Origin: Brasenia schreberi
Lineage: Eukaryota; Streptophyta; Magnoliopsida; Nymphaeales; Cabombaceae
Length of the DNA: 64,000 bases
Direction: 5' to 3'
Assembly (NCBI GenBank): GCA_036023115.1
Contig: JAYKKT010000048.1
Span: forward strand, 5,108,001-5,172,000
The notes below the pieces were generated by a model that saw nothing but the letters and a program-made list of their open reading frames with translations, made no database searches and was not told where the DNA came from. Positions 12,883 through 23,375 of the stretch are shown piece after piece (the stretch's first letter is position 1; each line of letters opens with the position of its first letter). Position numbers and translations under genes: made by a program.

Positions 12883-14100
12883 TAACTCCGCCCCTGTAAG
12901 GGATCACCCTTGCATTGTCCTAAGCCCGGATAAAGGAGGAGGGTTGTGTTAGGCATATATAATGATTTATGTACACTTATACCCATATATAAGAATAAGG
13001 GAGACATTCAAAATTATGTGAATTATCGAGGTATCAAGTTAATGAGTTATACTATGAAATTATGGGAAAGAATTATCGAACGTAGGTTAAGACAAGTATC
13101 AAGTACAACAGAGAACCAATTTGGATTTATGCCAGGCAGATCTACTATTGAAGCGATTCACCTTTTGAGACGTCTTATGGAACATTTTAGAGCAAAAAAG
13201 AAAGACCTTCATATGATATTTATTGATCTAGAAAAAGCTTATGATAGGGTACCGAGGGAGGTTCTTTGGAGAACTTTGGAAAAAAGAGGTATCCTATTGA
13301 CATATATTAACCTTATAAGAGACATGTATGATGGTGCAAAAACATGTGTGAGGACTCATGAAGGAACGACAGACTTCTTTGAAGTTAATATTGGGTTACA
13401 TCAAAGATCAATTTTAAGTCCATACTTATTTATAATGGTGATGGATGAGTTAACAAAACATATTCAAGATGAAGTACCTTGGTGTATGTTATTTGCAGAT
13501 GACATTGTATTAGTAGAGGAGTCTAAGGAAAAAGTTAATAGAAAATTGGAACTATGGAGAGAAACATTAGAAAGCAAAGGCCTCCGACTTAGTAGAACAA
13601 AGACAGAATATATGGAATGTAAGTTTGATCATTTGGCTACTTCAGAGGACATAGAAATTAAAATTGGCACACATTGCATTCCCCAAAAGGAAAGTTTTAA
13701 ATACCTAGGGTCAATTTTTCAAAATGATGGAAGAATTGATGGAGATGTTACACATAGAATTAATGTTGGTTGGTTAAAATGGAGAGGAGAATCAGGTATT
13801 CTTTGTGATAAGAAGATACCATTAAAATTAAAAGGTAAATATTATAGAGCAGCAATTAGGCCTACCATGTTTTATGGTTCTGAGTGTTGGGCAATTAATC
13901 ATCAACATGTACAAAGGATGTCTGTGACAGAAATGAAGATGTTCAGATGGATGAGTGGTCATACAAGAAAAGACCGTATACATAATTAGGTTATTAGAAA
14001 TAAATTAGGAGTGGCACCAATAGAGGATAAAATGAGAGAACATCGTTTAAGATGGTTTGGACATATAGAAAGAAGATCAAAAGAAGAACCTGTAAGAAGT
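12883..14100 (+). mobile_element. RTE-type LINE, 5' stub joined to reverse transcriptase
   Basis: 12883-12954 is the element's 5' end (ACTCCGCCCCTGTAAGGG to GTTGTGTTAGGC). From about 12970 it resumes directly in the reverse transcriptase, so the endonuclease is missing. The frame 12946-13989 (about 340 residues) shows [22 protein letters not shown], the catalytic FADD at about 13492-13503 and the thumb-region [13 protein letters not shown]. It ends at a TAG (13987-13989) where other copies read Glu. ATATAATGATTTA occurs at 12863-12875 and again at 12957-12969, around the stub. The copy is dead, but its RT core is the best preserved in the window. Confidence 0.88.
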
Positions 14101-14249
14101 CTTAAACAATTTTTTCTCATTTTATCCTCTATTGGTGCTACTCCCAATTTGTTTCTAATAACCTCATTATGTATATAGTCTTTTCTTATGTGACCACTCA
14201 TCCATCTTACCATCTTCATTTCTGCTATAGACATCATTTGTACATAATG
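13905..14249. repeat. Fold-back of two opposed LINE 3' segments
   Basis: The arm at 13905-14051 (plus orientation, after the RT core) is matched by its reverse complement at 14101-14249, with about 48 bp between. By eye the arms differ at roughly one position in ten. The second arm is therefore probably a separate RTE fragment in the opposite orientation, not a fresh inversion. A transcript through both would form a long hairpin. Confidence 0.85.
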
Positions 14250-14255
14250 CCTCTT

Positions 14256-16536
14256 AGTAAAGATGGGGTCATCCAACTGGTATATTATGCCTTTGGCATT
14301 CATTTCCTCAATAAAGAAGCATATCCAAAACTCTATTAGACTGGGCGGCCAATATCCTGAGTCGTAGGGTGAAATTTTTCGCCAAGACAGGAGAACATCT
14401 CTCCCGATTCATCTTGGAGTGTCAAAGATTTGTTTCTTTCCTTAACTAACTAAACTATGCTTTCTATACATCCCTGGGCGTCAGTTTAAGCTTTCTCTCA
14501 AAGATTCCATGATTTGTTGACTCCTAATCAAAAGATATCGTTAATATGCAGCTTTTCCAAGAAATTACCTCTTACCAAAAATCAGGATTTGGCTAGCCTA
14601 TCATTACTATCCTACTTTGGCCCAGCTGGCAAATAAGGGCTACTAAAGGTCAAAAGTTGCCCTTATACAAAATCCTTGACAGGGAGGAAAATTTCTAAGG
14701 CCATACAGGCAATCTGTAATTTTTTTATAATGAGGAAATCGTAAAGGGATTAGATCAAGGAAACCATGGCTCCTTGGCTTCATGGCAGTTGAGTTGACAT
14801 TAGGTCCCCGTACACTTGATTGACCTTAAAAAGTCAAAAAAAAAGTAAGGAGAAGGCCTTAAGCAATAAAGAACTTTACCTCTTTGACAATCTCCGAATC
14901 ATAACACAGCTTCGATATCCTTCTTGTCAGCACCTAAAACATTCTTCTTGCATTAAAGTTTTTGAAGTTTCGAAGTTCTAAAATAAAATAAGTTTTTGAA
15001 ATTAATTAGATCAAATTATGGATTTCGGGAGTATTTGATTTCATCACTTTTGAAAAGATTTTGGTTTTTAAGAATTTTTAAAAGGAATGTTTCATACAAG
15101 GAAATTTTAAATACAATCTAAACAGAAATTTCATGAAAATTTTAAATTTGGTAAGAATAGAAATTTCAAGTCATACAGATCATTTCATCTAAAAATATGG
15201 TCAGGTTTGATTCAGGCCAAGTTAATTAGCCTAGGGAGACTATTAGCATATTTACCCACTTGGCCCCATTAAATTTGAGCTGTGTGTGTCATTTTGGTCC
15301 TCCCAAGGGCATTTTCATCCAAGTTTAATGTCCTATCCGAAAATTATCTATTTAGGCAAGTTTTGGATGGATGCCAAAGGTGAAGGTGTGGACGCACCAA
15401 GGAAAGTCATACTCGATTGAGGTTGACCAAGCGTGGCCAAGTGAGCTAAAAGTGGGTTCAACCCATCCAAATGAATAACCCAAGGCAGGTACGCGCTAAG
15501 GACATTTTGGCATAGTTGACCCAAATTGGACTCTGTGACCATTTTTGGCTCAAAGGAAGGAGGACTATGAGCTTGTCAAATTTAGCAAGTTCTGGTAGAG
15601 AAGGCTTACTTCAAGGATGGTGAAGGCCGGCAATTGGGGTGAGGGTGAATTCTACAATTGAGAGGACGCAAGAGATTTCTAAAAGGACACTTGTCGATTC
15701 TAAATGCATTTGGATGAATTGGCATTGAGTTTAGCATAAGGCCCCTTAAATGTATGTCAAGTATAGGGATGAGGAATTTTAGCATTAACTATCATAAAGA
15801 GGTCGCCTCTTCCTTATTGTCAAGTTCTTCGCCTTCCACCTACCCATCTTCAGCAAGCACATCTACAAATGGGAGATGTAACGCAGGATTTGGCTATTTC
15901 CAGCAACAAATCGATGAAACACAGGAAGACAGGCCATCTTCATAGATTCCATGGATGCGTTATCAGTTTTCAAAAGAAAAAAATTAAAACGCATACATTA
16001 TATTTTCTCACGGATAAGAATAAATGCTTGTAACGGAAATCCTAGAAAAGTAAGATAGGGAAGACGAAGCCAGATTTTGATAGAAGTTTTTTCATTATAA
16101 ATACAATAGTGAATACAATGAAAAACAAAACAGAAAACAAGAGAAGATCTTCCCAGGAAATCCTTTTGAGGGTAATTGTAACCCATGTTCCTCCCCTTTC
16201 TTCTTCTGCTTTGCTATGCGGGTCTTCCTTCAGTTCTCCCACTCTCCACTACGCATATGACCCGAGAACTCCGACGAGGATCCTACACGAGGTTCAAATA
16301 ATCATTAGTAGTATTAGAGTGAGGTTGACTGGAATCGCCAAAATATACATTGTTAGTGTCTCAAAATCAAAAGAGGAGAGAACAAATGTCGAAAAAACTT
16401 TTCTGACGTAAGGATTTTTCCTTTATAGAAAATAAAAAGCAATAGAGGATAGGAATACTCTCATTTGTCCTTTGTTCACAATTAACAAAGAAGTTAATAG
16501 AATAAAATGAAGAAGGGAGAAGGAGGAGATACTCTC
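14256..16536. other. Intergenic, nothing recognised
   Basis: Short open frames only (for example 15754-15945 and 16109-16411 on plus). They have no domains, no conserved motifs and no splice support. Base composition is like the surrounding repeat-derived DNA. Confidence 0.45.
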
Positions 16537-16700
16537 TGAGACTATCGGAAAAAGGGGGCCGACATATAGTCAGAAACCACCAGTTCAGGTGGCCTGAGAC
16601 TATTGGAAAAACGTATCAGCATACAATTGGAAGCCACCACTACGAGTGGCCTGAGACTATCAAAAGAAAAAAAAGGGGGCCCAACAAATAGAAACCAACA
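16537..16700. repeat. Three-copy 58-bp minisatellite with internal palindromes
   Basis: Units begin TGAGACTAT at 16537, 16595 and 16652 (lengths 58, 57 and about 49). The first two end in small hairpins, CCACC-agttca-GGTGG and CCACT-acg-AGTGG, just before GCC. GGGGGCC occurs in units 1 and 3. Confidence 0.85.
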
Positions 16701-17439
16701 AGACCCAACAAACACTCGAAGAAGACAATCGGAGGTCTAATGTCATCGTCTCTCAAACCCCTCTCTCTCCTTCGCAACCACTCTCTCCCTGTTATCTCTC
16801 TCATTCTCTCGGTTTTCTTTTCTAAACCGAAAACCAACCACGGTTTTAATCAAACAGTGGTTTTTATCAAAAGCACGATGAAAACTGCCTCCATCATGAT
16901 TTTGAAAAAGCATCGGCAATTTCTTGGAAACTGCCTCGGGCATTCTTTAAAAAAATGAACCTCCATGGTGCAAAATTACAAAAAAGTGTGAGATATTCAA
17001 AATGTTTGTTTTGCCTTTAAATGGATGAAAGGATAATTTAGTCTTCTAGTAGTTTGTGAAAATTATCATTCTATCCTCGATCAGATTTGAAAATCACTAA
17101 AAGACCTATAATAATTTTCATATTTTGTCTTTGGTCTTTTTGGGTAATTACCAAACCAAACAAAATTACTAGTTTACCCTTCCAACATTAGGGTAATTTT
17201 AGTGGTAGGTAATAAAAGAGAAAATATAGATTTATCCCCAGATTGGTTCTGAAATAACAAAATCACATTAAGATTTAGTTCAAAATAGTACCTAGGCACT
17301 ATTTGAAGTTGTTTTTTGGTATCTCAAATTATTTACGGTTTAGTACATGAATATTTAGCAAATTACGTTTTGATGGTTGACTATTAGCCATCTTATTTAT
17401 TATATGTTGCATGTTGAATTTTTTCTTTTAGATAATCTT
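16701..17439. other. Spacer, nothing recognised
   Basis: Pyrimidine-rich stretch (16745-16830), then AT-rich DNA leading to the Copia gag. Overlapping open frames on both strands at 16740-16958 reflect the low-complexity composition. Confidence 0.4.
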
Positions 17440-18250
17440 ACAACTATTTTTGTAAACAATTAAAAATGAATTATATAATTTGTGTATCTGAATTGGCAAA
17501 AACTGACAAATTATACGGTCTAAACTTTGAAACATGGAAAAGACATATTTTGTTGACTCTTACACTCGAGGGTTTAGATTATGTACTTAAGAAAATAATT
17601 TTTCTCCCCACTCCTAATGCAAGAGAAGAGAAAAAGAAAATATATAAAACATTCCTTAAAGATGACACAATAGCTAGAATCATAGTGTTGACATACATGG
17701 AGGATGACCTAATTAGGGTTTTCGAGGAATACGATACTGCTAAAGAGTTGTTTGACTAAATAACAACCAAATGTGACACTATTATCGAGTTACATGTAAA
17801 ACTATTACTAAAGAAATACAACTACAAAATGAAAGGAGATAATATAGTGGAACATATGAATCAGATGTTGGTAATCGCTAGAGACTTAGCTGTAGCGAAA
17901 TTGATCATCCGTGAACCTATGCAAATATCCACTATCCTAAACAGTCTTCCGCCATCATGGAATATGGTTGCCACTGCTCTTAGATTAGGGCCTGAAACAA
18001 ATATGTTTACCTCTGAAACTAGCAATTAAATAAGAGAATATGAATAAAGTCCAGCTCCAAACCCAACCAGAAAAAGAATAAACCAAATAAGAAGTTTGGC
18101 GAGAATACCTAGAACATGAGAAGCTTTTGACGAGGAATTATCCAAAAAGACAATTATAACATAAGCCAGCATAATGGAATCAAGGAATTTAGAAAGCACA
18201 CATTCAAGATATCAGCGTCAAGAATTGGAAGTATCTACTACTGACCTTCT
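17440..18250 (+). pseudogene. Copia gag fragment, copy 2
   Basis: The frames 17466-17759 and 17829-18029 are two parts of one gag. LYGLNFETWKRHILLTLTLE is the typical gag opening (xLNGxNFxxW). KTFLKDDTIARIIVLTYMED and a YNYKMKGDNIVEHMNQM stretch follow, then LNSLPPSWNMV, a classic Copia gag motif. A stop at 17757-17759 breaks it. A basic, Asn/Gln-rich tail follows to about 18250 without a clear zinc knuckle. No LTR or pol is attached. It belongs to the same family as 10440-10830. Confidence 0.85.
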
Positions 18251-19098
18251 ATCCATCTATATCACTTTTAGATTGTTGGAAAATTGAATTGAGATCCACC
18301 ACAACCACCTTGATTAGTCTTCAACTACACCGTCCAAGAGTGATAATTTAATGGAAAAGAACCGAGAAATTCATGCAATTGTAAGCTTAAAGCACGTTTT
18401 GAGAACGCGTTTCTAAAGCATTATTTGCACCCTTTGCTCATGAGACCATTTCGGGCTTATGCGAACAGCTTTGGCGGATAGAACAAACTTAGGGTCCACA
18501 TCTGCTCTAAGCGAATAGGATTGAATACTTAATCTAGGAAAATAGGGAAGAATAATTTTGATAATCTCAAAATCTTTAAAATTATCTCATTTTTCATATG
18601 AGTTGGGAAGAATAGGTACTTGTAAGAACAAAGACACCTCCTCAATAGAGAGGTTACGACTCACTGAAATACATAACTCTCCGAATATTGTGACTCTTTC
18701 AGATACATAACTCTAGCATCAAATACACTAAGTTTTAGTTAAAAATATTTAATTTTAGTTTAAATTTAGGCATATTTTTCCAATTAGTACGCTATATAAG
18801 TTGGTAATGTGTTCATAGCTACTCCTTTGGTAGTATTTGACACGTTTAAACAGAAAAGATTAATAAAAGCACAAAAATCATAGGGTAGTCGAACAAAAGC
18901 ACCAACAAAATAAGTGGTGTAGCAAGGAAAACTCTAAAAAGCGAACATGTCAACCCGAGATTATTTTATCCCATCTCTTGTGAAAGAAATTTATTTAGCT
19001 TTTCTTCCAACAGCAATAAATCCACAAGGAGTGAGAAAATAGACATTATTGAACAAATAAAGTTGTTTTGGTAAGTGTTGATGCAGCTGGTGGCATTA
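18251..19098. other. 3' flank of the pectinesterase gene
   Basis: Downstream of the minus-strand pectinesterase. The part nearest 19098 should hold its 3' UTR. No gene, repeat or RNA gene recognised. Confidence 0.5.
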
Positions 19099-21156
19099 CT
19101 ATGTATGTGCTGCAGCGGGTGTCTCCGAGAAACCAATTGGCAAAAGGCCAGAAGTATAAGGCACCCCAGCGGCCTTGATCCAACTGTCTCCGTCAATGAA
19201 TGCGGACACTGTGTATTGCTGTGCATTATCGGCTGTTATAGTCTTGAGACCCTTCCACTTCACTCTACCGGTGGTGCTCGCACCAGGACCCCTGTTGTCA
19301 AACTCAGCGTAGTCGAGTGTTTCAAGGGCGAAGTCTCCGGCCCATGGCTGCCAGCCTTCAGGCTGTATAAGGTCATCCATCCATGACTGGAGGATATAGC
19401 ATCTAGAGTATTCCTTCCATGGCCGTCCGAGGTAAGTTGGGAGCTTGTTCCTAACTGGGTAGTAGGCTTCCTCTGCTATAAAGGTGCAATTGTGGAGGAT
19501 AAGGGCCGTGGTTTCACGAGAGTTATTCCTTCCTTGGGCCGTCACAGTGTTTTGTTGGTTGTCCAATGGCTTCCTGACGACGATGAGACAGTTCTGGAAG
19601 ATGACGGACGAGTCGCCGAAGATGAAGTCGATGGTCCCGGAGACCGTGCAATCGCGGTAGAACTGTCGCTTGGTGTGGGCGTAGAGTGTGTCTTGGTAGC
19701 CGTCCATCTGGCAGTTGTAGAAGATGGACTTGTCCGATTGCACCCGGAGGGCCACGGCTTGGTGCTTGATGGCTCCCGCACTGTTCTCGAATCCAATATC
19801 TTTTGCAATGAATCCATCACCGATCACACCTGCGAAAACACAAGTTGCATTATTTCAGTGCACCATGCAAGAAGACGCGTACGTACATATCAAGCAATAT
19901 ATAGGAGACTAATGCAAAGTATCCTTAATCGCTAGGTCATCAATAATTAAGCCATAAGATGAACCCAAAAAGACTGGGTAAAGCTTGTTGCATTAGAGTT
20001 TTACACTGATTCGTTCCAACCCCTAAAAGATGGCTCAGCTGGATTCTGAAAAAGCAAAACAAAAAGCAAGATGATCATAAATGCACTTACCGACGGTTGC
20101 AGTCTTGAAGGTGGGGGTGCCATCGACCCAGTTCTTGTTGTTTGTGATCTTGGTCTTGGTTGGTCCATCTCCCACCAACATTAGGTTGGTCAAGTTTCTG
20201 GGGATGACAATCGACTCTTCGTACACACCAGCCTTCACGTAGATGATGTACGTACTGTTATCGCTAGAACGTCTGGCAGCCGTAATGGCATCGCCGACGG
20301 TGGTGAACTGGCCGCTCCCATCCTTAGCCACAATCACATCAGGAGTGATGCTTGAGGTAGGAGCCTCGAGCAACCTACGCTTTCCGGCCGGCAACCAAGT
20401 CGGGAATCCATCAGATGGAACTGCTGGGGTGGGGATCGTCATGAGCCGCCGGTGGAATAAGCTAGAGATGTCCAGGGAGGTCAAGATCGACGATATCTCG
20501 TCGACAATGGCGAGGGTGTTGCTGGTGAGCTGGGTGGCATTTTTCAAAAGGTTCCTCATCTTCTCGCCGACGTCACCAGAGGTGTTTTCGAAGCCATCGA
20601 AGCAAGTCTCCTCATAGGTCACAGCGGCACTGAGCCAGACCTTGAGATCTTCCACTAATTCTTGCAGAGAAGCAAGACCGATGGAATTCACATGATCAAT
20701 AGACTTCTTGAGATCATCAACAGCATAGTCCATGAGCTCGCCACAGTTCTCGACTGCTGCCTTCGTTCTCGGATCAGAGGCAGCTTCTTTAAGCAATGTG
20801 GATTGGTTGAGTGCCGAATGGATGTGGTCTATGACAATCTGGAAAGAGAGCTTGACGAGCTCCTTCGGGTCGGTGGTATTGGAGCCGGCGGCAGCAGTGA
20901 GGCCAGAGATGCAGGCATCCTTATAGTCAGTAGGTTGACATATGGCGGTGATGGCCCTGTTAGAGGCGGCAACGTTGGCAGTACCGGAGGACGAATCATC
21001 AGACGAACTATGGCGGCCCTTCGACACGCCGGTGGCCACCGCAACAACCATGGCCAAGAGGATGAGTGAGGAGACGCCTATGATAATAATGCTTTTTTTC
21101 TTATGGCCATCGGACCCTCCATCACCATGATCGCCATACCCTCTAAAAGATGTCAT
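19099..21156 (-). CDS. Pectinesterase with N-terminal inhibitor domain (type I PME)
   Basis: Two exons, 21156-20091 and 19829-19099, separated by a 261-bp GT-AG intron that splits a Gly codon (residue 356), give 598 residues. It removes methyl esters from homogalacturonan in the cell wall. Residues 21-45 form one hydrophobic signal-anchor helix. Residues 67-225 are the PMEI domain with its Cys residues. RRLM (236-239) and RRLL (260-263) are the usual subtilase processing sites between pro-region and enzyme. The catalytic domain shows GVYEE, QAVALR, YQDTLY (Asp402), DFIFG (Asp423) and LGRPW (Arg491), so the catalytic trio is intact. The sequence after DFIFG reads DSS where most family members have NAA. 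The exons are visibly richer in G+C than the flanking DNA. The gene looks complete and functional. Family certain, exact member not assignable. Confidence 0.94.
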
Positions 21157-21246
21157 TTCTTTTTTCTTTTGTTCTCCTTGAGAGAATGGTGGGGCTGGAG
21201 AGACGCAGATGTGCTGGGGGTCCAGGGTGACCCCTCTCTATAATTC

Positions 21247-21258
21247 TCCCTTTTATGC
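21247..21258 (-). promoter_or_regulatory. Putative TATA box of the pectinesterase gene
   Basis: GCATAAAAGGG on the minus strand lies about 95 bp upstream of the ATG at 21156, a plausible TATA position given a short 5' UTR. Based on sequence and spacing only. Confidence 0.45.
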
Positions 21259-22849
21259 TTTTAAGGGGAGAGGTTGAGAATCTGAGGTAACCAATGCAGC
21301 TTCTTATAACCAACAAACTAACGGGGCTTAGAACCGAGAGGACCGTTAATCCTACGATTTAGCAGAGCCATTCTTGTGTTGCCTAAGTTTGTTTTGTGTT
21401 ATTTTAAGTTAAAACACCGGTAACCAAGGCAATCCGTGTTGGGTGTTTTTCGGTTGCCTAGATGCTATTTTGCTCTCCTCACACAAGTTAAAATTAACAC
21501 CTTTTAAATTCTCTTTTTTTAGGGGTTGGGACAAAAAAAAGAAAGGACGCGGCCGTTTCTCCCACTCATACGGATGTATTCTGCTCCGGGAGAAGGAGAA
21601 TAGAGAGCTCGAAGCAGAAACCTTACCTTTTCGTCAACAGACATTTGGACACCATTATATGGTCCTAGCTTAGCTCTAAGACAGATTTGATACACACGCG
21701 CATACACACACATATATATATATAGGCTGTAGCCTCTAATAAATGTGATGGGCCTTTATAGTATACATAATTGTGCATTATTAAGCATGACATTATATAT
21801 ATACGAAGACATCTTACATGTATAATATCTTTTTGTGTATAATCTTATACAAACATATTCACCGTTCGATATTTGATATAAAAGGTGGAAATATTAAATG
21901 TAAATTACAAAATATAATAGTACTTTTAATTCAAATATCAATCCTTGATCTTAAAGATAGAATAATGAAAGTGTTTATTCGAAATTATACACCCTAAGAT
22001 ATTATGCATTTAAAACACTATCAAATAGAGAGATTTGAGGTACAAACATCCCCAAATTCATATTGAGGTTGATTTTTTACATAAATACTTTACTTTTACA
22101 AGGTAACTTCTATTACAAAAATACTAAAACTGAACTTCGTTTTTCCTTTCCTTCAAAGGTCAAAGTATTCTCTATTTAACCATCACGTTTTTTAAAGTAT
22201 GATTGTTTTTCACGTTTTTTTAAGGTATGGTTGCTTTTGGAAGTGTTTCAAATATCAAATTGTTTTTTAGCTGAAGTAAGGTGTACACGCCCTCCGAGTC
22301 AAACTTGTGGTTAAAAAGAAACTTTTAGTTTTGCCGTAAAGATAACACTGAAAATAAAACTTGAAGTATATTCTGAAAACGTTGGTCATGTACATATACA
22401 CACACATCTAAATATATATAGAGAGATGTGTGTTAAATATATACTTAAATGAAAGTTTAACAAGTAACTTGTGTTTTATCATATCATTCCTAGCTCGGCT
22501 GAGACTAGCTAACGAGGTGGAGCACCTAAGGAAATTTAGGCAAGGGAATTATGAGCAATGCAGAGCAGGCACCTATTAGGTTCTTTCAGCGCATTTACCA
22601 TACCCAACCCTCATCTGTTGAAGGTCACCACCACCCTCACTTTTGAAAGCTGCACTGCCGTGAGAAAATAGAACTTCATGCATATGGGAGATTCACAGCA
22701 ATTATCTGAGGAAAATCAAATCACACAAAGAGTGCATGCATGTTCTTTATGTGTTCATTGTTTAATTAGTGTGAGCACTTTGTCTACAAACTGTGAAGCT
22801 TTCTTTGGTATTCTTTATATATGTTCAAACCATATTAAATGATTTTCCC
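21259..22849. other. Upstream of pectinesterase, AT-rich intergenic DNA
   Basis: The proximal part should hold the pectinesterase promoter. Several TATATA and CACACA tracts (21690-21725, 22390-22425) are visible. No gene was recognised. Confidence 0.45.
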
Positions 22850-23375
22850 TCATTTTATTATTTATTGTGTCATTCTCAATTTGTTTCCAATAACCTCATT
22901 ATATATATGGTCTTTCCTTGTGTAACCATTCATCTATCTCAACATTTTCATTTTTGCTATGGACATCTTTTATACATATTGATGATTAATTACTTGATAC
23001 TAGAAACTATAAAATATAGTGGGTCTAATTGTTTCTATAATATTTGTCTTTCAACTTTAATGCTCTCTTCTTATCACATAGAATACCTAATGTACCTCTC
23101 CATTTTAATCAACTTTCATTAATTCTATATATATAATTTCTATCAATTTTTTTATTGCTCTGAAAAATTGATCTTAGGCATTTAAAACTTTCCTTATGAA
23201 GAATGTAATATGTGTCAATCTTAATTTTTATGTCATCTGAAGTAACCAAGTGATCAAACTTATATTCCATATATTTTGTTTTTATTTTACTAAGTTGGAA
23301 GCCTTAACTTTCTAATATATCTCTCCATAGTTCTAATTTCATATTAACTTTTTCTTTAGACTCATCTACTAAGAT
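22850..23375 (-). mobile_element. Old RTE LINE 3' fragment
   Basis: The minus strand parallels the end of the LINE at 46740-47290: a CTCAATTTGTTTCC/AATAACCTCATTAT block, CATTTTCATTTTTGCTATGG, the ATTTTAATCAACTTTCATTAATTC segment and the ATATCTCTCCATAGTTCTAAT block appear in the same order. Substitutions and small indels are numerous and no reading frame survives. It covers the RT thumb and C-terminal region and lacks the CAA-rich terminus. Confidence 0.75.

Noticed and set aside
16537..16700. Possible CRISPR-like array
   Set aside because: Only three diverged units without unique spacers, in a plant nuclear setting. A minisatellite explains it.
19492..19935. 147-codon plus-strand open frame in the pectinesterase
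   Set aside because: Antisense shadow of pectinesterase exon 2, extending across its intron. The minus-strand frame carries all the family motifs.
20243..21130. Several plus-strand frames of 60-135 codons
   Set aside because: Shadows of pectinesterase exon 1, which is GC-rich and therefore poor in stops on the other strand.
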